NCBI GenBank assembly: GCA_947564765.1
Contig: CANODN010000066.1
Coordinates: 1-9,233 of the forward strand
From: an uncultured Roseburia sp.
Lineage (GTDB): Bacteria > Bacillota > Clostridia > Lachnospirales > Lachnospiraceae
Length of the DNA stretch: 9,233 nucleotides
Direction: 5' to 3'
Position numbers and translations under genes: made by a program. The notes beneath the pieces are model-generated. The model did no database searches and was not told where the DNA came from. It saw nothing but the letters and a program-made list of their open reading frames with translations. Positions 1 through 7,738 of this stretch are shown here, piece by piece; within the stretch, counting starts at the first letter, position 1, and each line of letters opens with the position of its first letter.

Positions 1-2029
1 TCACATCCTCCGCTCCCAAAATCACAGGCGGCAGCGTCATGGACTCTGTCATCCGGTAGTTTTCTTCGCCTTGCCGGATTGAATGATAAAAAACGGTTCT
101 TATATCTTTGGAAGAAGCATACAATTCATAAATCGCATGAATATTAAGGAATGCACATTCTTCTCTGGAAATTCCTTCCTCCTCCCCGATTTCTCCGATC
201 AATCGGATCGCTTCGCTTAAATTCCTGGTAAATACAAATTTCCCGTATTCCCGTCCTTCAATTACTGTTTCCACAAAATCCATCAGTTCCAGTATATCAT
301 TTGTCAGTCCGTTTCGCACAAGCTTTTCTTTTAATAAATTTAACTGCTGCAGAGAAAGCCTAAATTCTTCCTGTTTCTTCTCTGTAGTATCTGCTGTTTC
401 CTTCCATTCAAAATACAGCTCTGGCGCTTCGTCATACCGCAAAGACGTAATATCATATGTTCCCGGACGCAGATGCCCGTACTTTTTTAAAAATGCGCTT
501 TTTGACAGCTCTTTAAAATCCTGATTCATATTGGAGCTTACGGTATTGATTCCACTCATAAAAGCTTCATAATCATTCTTTGTAATAATCCCACAGCTTT
601 CCAGAGATTTTAAAATCTGAACGGCAATAAACGCGGCTCTTGCCAATCCGGCAAAGGGAAGCGTGCCGTACCGCTTGCAGTCCTCTAACAACCAGTATAT
701 TTTTTCTGTTTTACTAAGACTGCTTTCTGTAATTTCCGAATAACGCCTGCCAAGTTCTTCTATTTTCTCATAGTCCTTACGCCATAAGCCGTTTTTATGA
801 TCAATGATATGATTCGTCACATTTCTTAAAGCATCAATAATCTGACTGATTTCTTCCTCTGAAAAATCGTATCCCTTTAAAATCTGTATCCTCTCCGGCA
901 AATCAAGGGTATAACAGGAAAACACAATATCAAACTCCGCTTTATCATGCTTGCCCGGGTTCTCCACAAGCCGGTCGATATAATAATTTACCAGCTTCTC
1001 ACTGAGCGTTTCTTCCAGTTCTGCCGGGATAAAAGAGTTAAAGCTTACCCGTACATCAATATACGGCAGTCCTGCAAAATCCACCATTAAGGGAAAACTT
1101 CTCAAATTACGGTATCCGTAATTATCCCTCTGATAAGCCCAGACGCTGTCGGTAATAATTTCCTGATATAAGGACAATGCCAGAGGTTTCGGGCGTATGC
1201 CTATCATCTCTGCTGGATTCCAGTCTGTCATCACACTGTATACGGTCTTTTCTCCGCATAAAAACGGTTTTCTTGTCTGTGCACAGGCTATCTTGTTTTT
1301 AATCCGTTCCAGTTCCTGTTTCTGCCTGCTTAGGTCCGCCGTCTCCTTTCGGATGCACAGCGGGCGAACCTGTAAAATATAAAGCTCATTGTCTGACGCA
1401 AATGCAAACTCAACATCCAAATTATTCTGTCCAAAAAATTCTTCCAGTTCCTTTAATGCCAAACACAAACGGTTCATTGATTCGGGCTGCGCCTTTTCCG
1501 TCTCTCGTCTCTGTATATTTGCCTTAAACCTGTAATAAAGCTTGTTTTTCGCTCCCTGTCCGGATGTAATTGCAGAAGTGGAACCGTCCTCATCATAATT
1601 AATCACATAGTAATTCCCCATGGTATTGGGATCTAAGGTAAATGCCACACCGCAGATCAATACCTGCGAAAGCATCGGCTGTACCAGAATCTGATTTGCC
1701 GCATTATCATCATCGTAGGATGCAATGACCTTTTCTACTGCCTGTACAAATTCTTCTTCACCTGATATATCTGCAATAGATTCATACTTTCCCGCCTGGG
1801 AATTTTCGCTCGTATCTTCTGCAAGGGAACTGCTTCTTACAATTACTTTTTGATTCCAGTCTAATGCCAAAAATTCATTTTTTACTTTCTCAAAGGCAGA
1901 TTTCCATTCGCCTGCAGTAAATGTATACTGGGGCAATACTGTGGCATATTTTAATTTTCCATAGAGCAGCTTTAATGTATCTGCTTTGGTCCCAAGTCTG
2001 TTCATCATTTCCCTCAACTGATTTTTCAT
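1..2029 (-). CDS. PEP-synthase/PPDK-like phosphotransferase, surface-polysaccharide clade (partial, 3' end outside window)
   Basis: 676 codons are open from ATG 2029 to the left edge; the C-terminus is missing. The ATP-binding domain is complete: VRSSSLAEDTSE at residues 64-75 followed by QAGKYES (78-84), QPMLSQVLICGVAFTLDP (117-134), and DVEFAFASDNELYILQVRP (205-223), which match the PPDK N-terminal domain. A central domain follows with SVMTDWNPAEMIG (265-277) and RNLRSFPL (307-314), then a YGHLRPGTYDI motif (517-527). These central motifs are typical of PEP-synthase-like proteins in surface-polysaccharide loci. The swivelling domain with the phospho-histidine must lie beyond position 1. Such enzymes move phosphate from ATP via histidine to an acceptor; the acceptor here is unknown. 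Campylobacter Cj1418, of the same superfamily, phosphorylates glutamine. Start: an in-frame TAA lies 12 nt before ATG 2029, so the N-terminus is near complete. ATG 2005 is the rival start because GAGGG sits 5 nt before it, whereas 2029 has no visible ribosome-binding site. Family is sure, function is not. Confidence 0.85.
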   Translation of the reverse strand, partial: MKNQLREMMNRLGTKADTLKLLYGKLKYATVLPQYTFTAGEWKSAFEKVKNEFLALDWNQKVIVRSSSLAEDTSENSQAGKYESIADISGEEEFVQAVEKVIASYDDDNAANQILVQPMLSQVLICGVAFTLDPNTMGNYYVINYDEDGSTSAITSGQGAKNKLYYRFKANIQRRETEKAQPESMNRLCLALKELEEFFGQNNLDVEFAFASDNELYILQVRPLCIRKETADLSRQKQELERIKNKIACAQTRKPFLCGEKTVYSVMTDWNPAEMIGIRPKPLALSLYQEIITDSVWAYQRDNYGYRNLRSFPLMVDFAGLPYIDVRVSFNSFIPAELEETLSEKLVNYYIDRLVENPGKHDKAEFDIVFSCYTLDLPERIQILKGYDFSEEEISQIIDALRNVTNHIIDHKNGLWRKDYEKIEELGRRYSEITESSLSKTEKIYWLLEDCKRYGTLPFAGLARAAFIAVQILKSLESCGIITKNDYEAFMSGINTVSSNMNQDFKELSKSAFLKKYGHLRPGTYDITSLRYDEAPELYFEWKETADTTEKKQEEFRLSLQQLNLLKEKLVRNGLTNDILELMDFVETVIEGREYGKFVFTRNLSEAIRLIGEIGEEEGISREECAFLNIHAIYELYASSKDIRTVFYHSIRQGEENYRMTESMTLPPVILGAEDV

Positions 2030-2059
2030 CCGAATTGATTTTTATTTTCTAATATCGAA

Positions 2060-2096
2060 AAAGATTCATAAGGGTATTATTTCCTCATGAATCTTT
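2060..2096 (-). terminator. Hairpin, probable intrinsic terminator or leader structure before the PEP-synthase-like gene
   Basis: A perfect 10-bp inverted repeat pairs AAAGATTCAT at 2060-2069 with ATGAATCTTT at 2087-2096. A second short stem inside it pairs 2071-2074 with 2082-2085. Read on the minus strand, the descending arm continues into CTTTTTCG, a short T run, so it could end transcription coming from the GDP-fucose operon and the pseudogene. The T run is short and partly inside the stem. The hairpin also lies only about 30 nt before the 2029 start codon, so a leader attenuator or an operator is an alternative. The structure is plain; its role is inferred. Confidence 0.5.
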
Positions 2097-2218
2097 CTTT
2101 AGACGCTATCTATCCTACATCCTTGTATTGAAATCTATCATCCATGATAATTTACTCTTTATACCTGTTGAATATATCGGCAATTTTCTCTTATAGCTTT
2201 AGATTGTACAAACAACTA

Positions 2219-3548
2219 CTACACTACAGCCTCCACAATCTCCTTCCCCTGTAGAAAAATCGTCTTTACTCCAATCTCCTTCTTCTGATTAAAATTAAAA
2301 CTCAGTAAATATCCCTTATCCACACGAAACTGCTCTAAATATCCCGCAAGCTACTCCTCGCCTCTCCGATTATATTCATCTCCATGCCAGATTTTCATCT
2401 CAATCACATACTGCTCGCCTCTGTAATCCACAACAACATCTGTACGGCGCATATCTCGTGTTCTGGCTTCTACATAATAATTCCCCACACCGTTAATAAT
2501 CGGTTTTAAATACAACAGAAAAAACCGTCTACCATTCTCTTCTAAAAAGGCTTCATTATATTCTCTATACACATCTGTAAAATGTTCTACAAATTTCTGC
2601 AGTACCAGCTCCATATCAAGACGCCCGTTTTTCACAAACTGATTGCTAACTTGCAAAGATGCTGTATAATTTGCATCACCTACCATTTCCTCTGATATAA
2701 ACAGATTATACAACATCATTTCAAAGATCCGGTTTGCAACAAGCAAACTGCTCTCTTCTTCTTTTACAAATCCAAACATTTTTCCAACAGAAGCACTACG
2801 GTCATATGAATAAAATGCATACCTTCTTCCTTCAAACAAGATCCGATACAGCATATTCTTCAACTCCGGAAAATCTGACAGCTTCTTCACCAAATCATCA
2901 AACAGTGTATTACTTTCCCTCAGCATCTCCTTTACTGCTTCTGTTACACCCTGCCTGTTCCAAACCTTCTGTCTTATACCAAATCCTTCTTTCCCCAAAA
3001 TCTGCTCATCCAATATTTTGCATATGCGTGACACCAAAAACGGATATCCGGAAATATAATCATATATCAACTGTGCAATATCCTGCACATTCATCTCAAA
3101 TCTATAATCCTGCCGATACTCTGCCAGCATCTCTGCAATATCCTGTACGGAAAAGCTCATATCCACATTAAAATCTGCGGCAATATTCCAGGGACTGTTA
3201 TATTTATGCTCTTCATCCGGTCTGATTTTCTGTTTTAAATTCTTTATATCGTAAACTCCTGCCAAAATAACCGACTGGAATGCCGGAATCTGCTCTCTGC
3301 TCAGCTAAAAATCTCTTAATTGTGCCAGGAAATCCAAAAACACCTGATTGTTAGACGCACTGTCCACCTCATCAATCAGCAAAACAATCGGTTTTTCCAT
3401 ACTGACGCGCCCGATTGATTACAAAATAATCTCCTTCATCTACCATACGCTTCACTTCCTGAATTCTTGTATCCAATGCTACCATATAATGCTTATGCGG
3501 ACAACATATCCCATTTACATTAAATTTCCTATTCGCCACACTATTCAT
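2219..3548 (-). pseudogene. Decayed AAA-ATPase / PD-(D/E)XK nuclease-family gene
   Basis: Read in three pieces, this matches the AAA-like ATPase with C-terminal nuclease-like domain common in gut Firmicutes. Piece 1 starts at ATG 3548 and runs through EVKRMVDEGDYFVINRARQYGKT, ending in Walker A (GKT, codons 51-53). It is then joined out of frame to the Walker B strand, so the translated product ends at TGA 3372-3374 after 58 residues. Piece 2, in the shifted frame, has KPIVLLIDEVDSASNNQ (Walker B) and then TAG at 3305-3307. Piece 3 (from about 3304) holds AGVYDIKNL, DFLVSRIC-like helices and the nuclease motif DVVVDYRGEQYVIEMK. It ends at TAG 2351-2353, where CAG (Gln) is expected. The original tail (AGYLEQF to EIVEAVV) continues in the same frame to TAG 2219-2221. 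About 80-100 residues between the Walker motifs are missing compared with my memory of intact members. Function of intact members is unsettled; this copy should be inactive. Confidence 0.85.
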
Positions 3549-3553
3549 TACAG

Positions 3554-3560
3554 CCTCTCC
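3554..3560 (-). promoter_or_regulatory. Ribosome-binding site of the pseudogene
   Basis: GGAGAGG on the minus strand, 5 nt before ATG 3548. It fixes the original start of the decayed ATPase gene, and it shows that the 5' end of the gene is intact although the body is broken. Confidence 0.6.
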
Positions 3561-3621
3561 AACCCCATATTTATTACAATTCCTCTATACTATTTATTTG
3601 AAACTTCTTCTCCATCCCAAA

Positions 3622-5316
3622 TCACTCCATTACCATTTCCTCAAATGCCTCAACAATCCTCTCTTCCCACACAGACGCTTCTTCACGATTTTTTGCACTG
3701 ACTGAAACATAAATCTTAAGTTTCGGCTCCGTACCGGAAGGACGAACCACAACAGAACAATGATCTTCCAGCAAAAACTTAAGCACATCTGACTTTGGCA
3801 AATCATCAATTCCCTGTGCATAATCCAAAACCCCTGTGACCTGCTTACCGCCAAAACCTGTCAAATTGCCACGCAGTTTCCGCATAATCCTCTGCATTCT
3901 TTCAAATCCCTCTATCCCCTCAAATTCATAGGAATGCAGCGTATTCAGACAATATCCGTACGTCTCATACAGCTCCTCTAATTTATCCGTCAAACGGATT
4001 TTTTCAGACGCATAATAAGCAAACATCTCGCAGATCAGAAGAGACGCCCCGACAGCATCCTTATCCCGAACATAACCTCCGCTTAAATAACCATAGCTTT
4101 CCTCAAATCCAAAAATATAATCCTCTGCTCTTCCTGCCCTTTCCAGCCTGCCGATCTGCTCCCCGATATATTTAAATCCTGTCAGTACATTCACGGTATC
4201 CACACCATAATATTTGGCAATCTGCTCACCCATATCTGACGTAACGATAGTCTTGACCATAACCGGATGAGGAGGCATCGTTCCTTCTGCAATACGTCTT
4301 TGGCAAATATAATCCAACAGCAGCATACCCGTTTCGTTTCCGGACAAAAGCACATAATCCCCTTGGACATTTTTTACGGCAATCCCCACACGGTCGCAAT
4401 CCGGATCTGTTGCCAGTAAAAGATCCGCCTGTTTCTTTCTGGCATAAATAAGCCCAAGCTCCATTGCCTCTTTGATTTCAGGATTCGGATATGGGCAGGT
4501 AGGAAAATTGCCGTTCGGCTCTCTTTGCTCCTCTACTACCGTGACATTGGTATACCCGCTCTCTTTAAGCGCCTTAAGAACCGGTTTTAATCCGGTTCCG
4601 TTCAAAGGAGAATAGACAATAGAAACATCTTTTTTTATCGTATGTTTTCCAAGGCAGCTCTGGTTTAAAACCTCTTTTGTAAAAGCATCGGAGATATCTT
4701 CTGAAATATACGCAATCATTCCTGCTTTCACGCCTTCTTCAAAGGAATCCGCTTTCACATCTTCAAAAAAATCCAGTTTTTCAATTTCTTCCAGAATCTC
4801 CGCAGCCGCTTCTGTGGTAATCTGACATCCGTCTGCTCCGTATACTTTATAACCGTTATATTTGGCAGGATTATGAGAGGCTGTAACCATAATGCCCGCT
4901 GCGCATTTTAAGGCCCGTACAGCAAAGGAAAGACAGGGGGTGGGCATCAGCTCCGGATAGATATAAGTCTGAATTCCGTTTGCAGCAAAGACTCCCGCCG
5001 CCGTTTGCGCAAACAGTTTTGATTTTATTCTGCTGTCATAGCTGACGGCAATTTTGCATTCTTCCGGCAGAAAATGCTTTTTTACATAATCCGAAAGCCC
5101 CTGGGAAGCTCTGGCCGTCGTATAAATATTCATACGATTGCTCCCTGCTCCGATCACTCCTCGCAAGCCCCCTGTCCCAAAGGACAGGTTCCGATAAAAT
5201 GCATCCTCTATCTTGGCATCATTCTGTGCCATTTCCTGCAATTCTTTTCTGATATCCGGATCAGCCGCTGCACGTTTCAGCCATAACTGATAGGACTGTC
5301 TGATTTTATCCTTCAT
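3622..5316 (-). CDS. Phospho-sugar mutase (phosphomannomutase/phosphoglucomutase, ManB/PgcA type)
   Basis: A 564-residue alpha-D-phosphohexomutase that interconverts hexose 6- and 1-phosphates. The phosphoserine loop TASHNPAKYNGYKVYG covers 145-160, with S147 as the phosphorylated residue. The metal loop DPDCDR has D304, D306 and D308. The sugar-recognition motif GFEESYGYLSGG is at 403-414, and the phosphate-binding loop RPSGTEPK at 525-532. All four domains are therefore present, and the length suits the Gram-positive PgcA-like branch. Sequence alone cannot separate mannose from glucose preference. Its place after manA and manC argues that here it turns mannose-6-phosphate into mannose-1-phosphate for GDP-mannose, though members of this branch often accept both. 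It follows manA by 32 nt with AGGAGG 7 nt before the ATG, so it is likely co-transcribed. It is the last intact gene of the cassette; 73 nt separate it from the pseudogene. Confidence 0.93.
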   Translation of the reverse strand: MKDKIRQSYQLWLKRAAADPDIRKELQEMAQNDAKIEDAFYRNLSFGTGGLRGVIGAGSNRMNIYTTARASQGLSDYVKKHFLPEECKIAVSYDSRIKSKLFAQTAAGVFAANGIQTYIYPELMPTPCLSFAVRALKCAAGIMVTASHNPAKYNGYKVYGADGCQITTEAAAEILEEIEKLDFFEDVKADSFEEGVKAGMIAYISEDISDAFTKEVLNQSCLGKHTIKKDVSIVYSPLNGTGLKPVLKALKESGYTNVTVVEEQREPNGNFPTCPYPNPEIKEAMELGLIYARKKQADLLLATDPDCDRVGIAVKNVQGDYVLLSGNETGMLLLDYICQRRIAEGTMPPHPVMVKTIVTSDMGEQIAKYYGVDTVNVLTGFKYIGEQIGRLERAGRAEDYIFGFEESYGYLSGGYVRDKDAVGASLLICEMFAYYASEKIRLTDKLEELYETYGYCLNTLHSYEFEGIEGFERMQRIMRKLRGNLTGFGGKQVTGVLDYAQGIDDLPKSDVLKFLLEDHCSVVVRPSGTEPKLKIYVSVSAKNREEASVWEERIVEAFEEMVME

Positions 5317-5323
5317 TTCAAAA

Positions 5324-5329
5324 CCTCCT
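5324..5329 (-). promoter_or_regulatory. Strong ribosome-binding site of the phospho-sugar mutase
   Basis: A perfect AGGAGG on the minus strand, 7 nt upstream of ATG 5316. It is the best Shine-Dalgarno match in the window and confirms the start of the mutase gene within the 32-nt gap after manA. Confidence 0.75.
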
Positions 5330-5348
5330 GCTGTACCGTATGATTCAT

Positions 5349-6359
5349 TTAACCTCTGACATCCAAAAATTCCGCCTTTCCATGGAGCCGGATTTTAACG
5401 GAGTCCGCAGGAACAAAAATGCAGTCTCCTTTAAAAAACGGAAACGTCTCACCGTCTTCCAACAGCACGGCTCCGCAGCCGCCGATACAAAGCAGCACAC
5501 GGAACGAAATACGGTCGGACCGATACTCCACCAGCAGCCGGCAGCGTTCCGTATTCAAAAGCATTCGGTGAACTTCAAAATATTTACACCGGCAGAGCAG
5601 CTCCATGGCACAGCCCTGGCGGTACTTCAATACACGAAGCGGCTGCCTTGGCTCTGTGCTGCCGTTTAAATTTGCCGCATCCAATGCTTTTTCTATCTGA
5701 AGCTCCCTCTTATTTCCACTTTGATCCAGACGGTCATAATCGTACAAACGATATGTCAGATTGGAATTTTCCTGAATTTCTGCAATTAACGCTCCTGCTC
5801 CGATAGCATGAATCGTCCCTGCCTCTACATAAAACACATCATCCTTTTGTACCGGAACTTTCTGGAGATATTTCTCTATTGTACCATTTTCAATGCTCTC
5901 TCTCAAACATTCTTTGCTTATGGCGTGATGCAGACCATATGCCAGCTTTGCATCTTTTGCAGCATCTAAAACATACCACATTTCCGTTTTGCCAGGCTGT
6001 CCGCTTTCATGCTCCATGGCATAAGCATCATCTGGATGCACCTGTATGGACAGATCGCATCTGGCGTCAATCAGCTTAATCAAAATCGGAAGCTCTCCAT
6101 TTGTATTTCCGTGTTGTCCCAGAAACTGCGGATGCTGCTTTAAAATTTCTGCCAAGGACATTCCCACAAAGACTCCGTTTGCAGCTACGCTTAGCCCTTC
6201 CGGATGCGTAGAACACTCCCATGTTTCCGCCAGAGGATACAGATCCATATTTTTTGAAAAATCATCATTCAGCCGGTTTCCGCCCCAAAGGTAATCTTTA
6301 CCGGAAGGCTCTAATAAAAACGGCTTATTCCCATTCAAGGGGAAATTTTTGCTTGTCAT
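5349..6359 (-). CDS. manA: Mannose-6-phosphate isomerase, class I (zinc-dependent)
   Basis: 336 residues. It interconverts fructose-6-phosphate and mannose-6-phosphate in the cytoplasm, the entry step from glycolysis into GDP-mannose. The cupin-type active site is visible: LIDARCDLSIQVHPDD (96-111) with Q106 and H108, E126 in GKTEMWYV, and H184 in EAGTIHAIGAG. These are the expected zinc ligands. R204 in LTYRLYDYDR is the usual catalytic arginine. The N-terminal WGGNRL and WECSTHPEG motifs match the short Bacillus-type ManA, of which this is a slightly long example. The ATG at 6359 lies inside the end of manC, giving a 35-nt overlap in another frame. AAGGAG 10 nt upstream supports this start and suggests translational coupling with manC. 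The last 35 residues look ordinary and the stop is followed closely by the mutase. Confidence 0.93.
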   Translation of the reverse strand: MTSKNFPLNGNKPFLLEPSGKDYLWGGNRLNDDFSKNMDLYPLAETWECSTHPEGLSVAANGVFVGMSLAEILKQHPQFLGQHGNTNGELPILIKLIDARCDLSIQVHPDDAYAMEHESGQPGKTEMWYVLDAAKDAKLAYGLHHAISKECLRESIENGTIEKYLQKVPVQKDDVFYVEAGTIHAIGAGALIAEIQENSNLTYRLYDYDRLDQSGNKRELQIEKALDAANLNGSTEPRQPLRVLKYRQGCAMELLCRCKYFEVHRMLLNTERCRLLVEYRSDRISFRVLLCIGGCGAVLLEDGETFPFFKGDCIFVPADSVKIRLHGKAEFLDVRG

Positions 6360-7644
6360 CTACGGATATCTCCTTACCCAGCTGTACCTCAATCAACTTT
6401 AATTCCGTTACGGCAAGAATCGTATGTCGGCATCCTGCCTGCACGGTAATCACATCCCCGGCGAGGACCTCCTGTTCCATTTCATCCACCATAGTCCGCC
6501 CTCTGCCGGAAATAACAGTCCAAACTTCATCCCGGTGCTTATGATTGTGATAATTCATGCGATGTCCCGGATTCAGCGTAACTTTAATCGTCATACTCTC
6601 CTCCTCCACATCCAGCACCCGAAAACTCCCCCAGGATTTTTCGGCAAACATAATCTGCTGATTCATTCCGTCAACAAACGGCTTCATATAGCTAGACTGC
6701 TCCTTGTCCGAAACCAGAATACCTTCCGGACTGGCAGAAATAACAACATCCTCCAGTCCCATTGCCAGTACAGGAATCCCCAGTTCATTGATCACATGCA
6801 CATTTGTACAGGTTTCATTTAAAATAACATCTCCTACACAATTTTCTTCCATCGCTTCCGTCAATGTATTCCAGGTCCCCAAATCCTTCCACTGCCCCAA
6901 AAAACGCAGGACCTGAATCTTATTTTCTTTTTCCGCCACTGCATAATCAAAGCTTATTTTTTCCAGTTCTTCATATTTGGAAAACAAATCATGGTAATCT
7001 GTAAAATCAATGATTTCATGGGCTTTATCCAGAACATATTTTAATTTATATGCAAATACGCCGCCGTTCCAAAGCGCGCCCTTTTGTATATATACCTCTG
7101 CCGTTTGTTTGTCCGGTTTTTCTTTAAATGACGAAACACCGCTGATTTCTTCTGTATTTTCCGGAATAATATAACCGTATTTTTCACTGGGATAAGTCGG
7201 CGCAATCCCCATCAGCACAAGATTTGCCTCTCCTTTATCCGCCTGCCTGGCAAGGCTCTTTAGCATTTTAAAATAGTCATCCTCCACATAAGGATCTACC
7301 GGACAGATTACAACCGATTCTTCCGGATCAATACCCTTTACATCTGTCAAATAAGCGGTTGCCAGTGCAATCGCAGGAAAGGTATCCCTCCGGCAGGGCT
7401 CCACGGAAATCCCCACCTTATCCCCTAACTGGTTGCGAATCGAAGATACCTGGGCTTTGCTGGCGGCAATCGTTACACAGGCATCGTCTATGACTTCACA
7501 AATCTGACGGTATACCCGCTGAACCATAGATTCATAGGCACCGTCTTCTCTTTTAAAAATTTTGATAAACTGTTTCGACCGGATATCATTGGAAAGCGGC
7601 CACAGCCGTTTACCCGAACCTCCGGATAACAATACGATATTCAT
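6325..7644 (-). CDS. manC: Mannose-1-phosphate guanylyltransferase with C-terminal cupin domain
   Basis: 439 residues. It makes GDP-mannose from mannose-1-phosphate and GTP. The N-terminal nucleotidyltransferase domain begins with LLSGGSGKRLWPLS (5-18), whose G8-R13 segment and K12 bind nucleotide. FKEKPD (173-178) and WNGGVF (192-197) are the sugar-phosphate motifs. A C-terminal domain from about 333 (EKSWGSFRVL) to 429 is a type II mannose-6-phosphate isomerase-like cupin with H366, H368, E373 and H407 as likely metal ligands. The layout is that of AlgA/ManC bifunctional enzymes, although a separate ManA follows. The usual SDH-type motif reads PVDPYVE (115-121). Start: a longer frame opens at a TTG at 7665, but AAGGAG (7655-7660) lies inside that extension, 10 nt before ATG 7644. 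The ATG is also placed right for the family. Preceded by fcl with a 90-nt gap. Confidence 0.93.
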   Translation of the reverse strand: MNIVLLSGGSGKRLWPLSNDIRSKQFIKIFKREDGAYESMVQRVYRQICEVIDDACVTIAASKAQVSSIRNQLGDKVGISVEPCRRDTFPAIALATAYLTDVKGIDPEESVVICPVDPYVEDDYFKMLKSLARQADKGEANLVLMGIAPTYPSEKYGYIIPENTEEISGVSSFKEKPDKQTAEVYIQKGALWNGGVFAYKLKYVLDKAHEIIDFTDYHDLFSKYEELEKISFDYAVAEKENKIQVLRFLGQWKDLGTWNTLTEAMEENCVGDVILNETCTNVHVINELGIPVLAMGLEDVVISASPEGILVSDKEQSSYMKPFVDGMNQQIMFAEKSWGSFRVLDVEEESMTIKVTLNPGHRMNYHNHKHRDEVWTVISGRGRTMVDEMEQEVLAGDVITVQAGCRHTILAVTELKLIEVQLGKEISVDDKQKFPLEWE

Positions 7645-7654
7645 ATTCTGCTCT

Positions 7655-7660
7655 CTCCTT
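7655..7660 (-). promoter_or_regulatory. Ribosome-binding site that decides the manC start
   Basis: AAGGAG on the minus strand, 10 nt before ATG 7644. Because it falls within the seven-codon TTG-initiated extension, it shows that translation starts at the internal methionine (MNIVLLSGG), where the family normally begins. Confidence 0.65.
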
Positions 7661-7675
7661 TGCAAAAACCACTGT

Positions 7676-7738
7676 TCACTCCGTGTCCGGCTTACTGACC
7701 ACCCGGCCTCTGGGACTGAATTTTCCTTCTATACTCAT
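7676..7738 (-). other. Possible 20-codon reading frame coupled to fcl by ATGA overlap (doubtful)
   Basis: In the 90-nt gap between fcl and manC, an ATG at 7738 overlaps the fcl stop as ATGA. It opens a 20-residue frame (MSIEGKFSPRGRVVSKPDTE) that ends at TGA 7676-7678. The ATGA overlap is a classic coupling arrangement, but there is no clear ribosome-binding site, the peptide resembles nothing I know, and so short a frame is easily due to chance. It may be a remnant or plain spacer. No other structure stands out in this gap. Confidence 0.15.

Noticed and set aside
2158..2183. Promoter for the PEP-synthase-like gene: TTGCCG and TATAAA on the minus strand
   Set aside because: The TATAAA is a good -10 match, but the spacer is only 14 bp, and the 17-bp alternative has no -35 match. 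Not strong enough to list.
2734..3171. A 145-codon plus-strand frame opposite the pseudogene
   Set aside because: Low-complexity, Ser/Thr/Pro-rich translation antisense to a recognised coding segment, with no matching family. The same holds for the plus-strand frames at 3348-3701, 5340-5669, 6221-6544 and 6424-6822.
2351..3265. A 304-codon minus-strand frame as an independent protein
   Set aside because: It starts at a TTG with no ribosome-binding site, and the homology continues upstream through a TAG to Walker B and downstream past its own TAG. It is the open middle of the decayed ATPase gene.
3549..3621. Promoter or terminator between the mutase and the pseudogene
   Set aside because: The 73 nt are AT-rich, but I found no hairpin with a T run and no paired -35/-10 boxes; only the pseudogene ribosome-binding site is convincing.
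7645..7665. TTG start for manC, seven codons longer
   Set aside because: The extension contains the AAGGAG ribosome-binding site of the ATG at 7644, where family members start.
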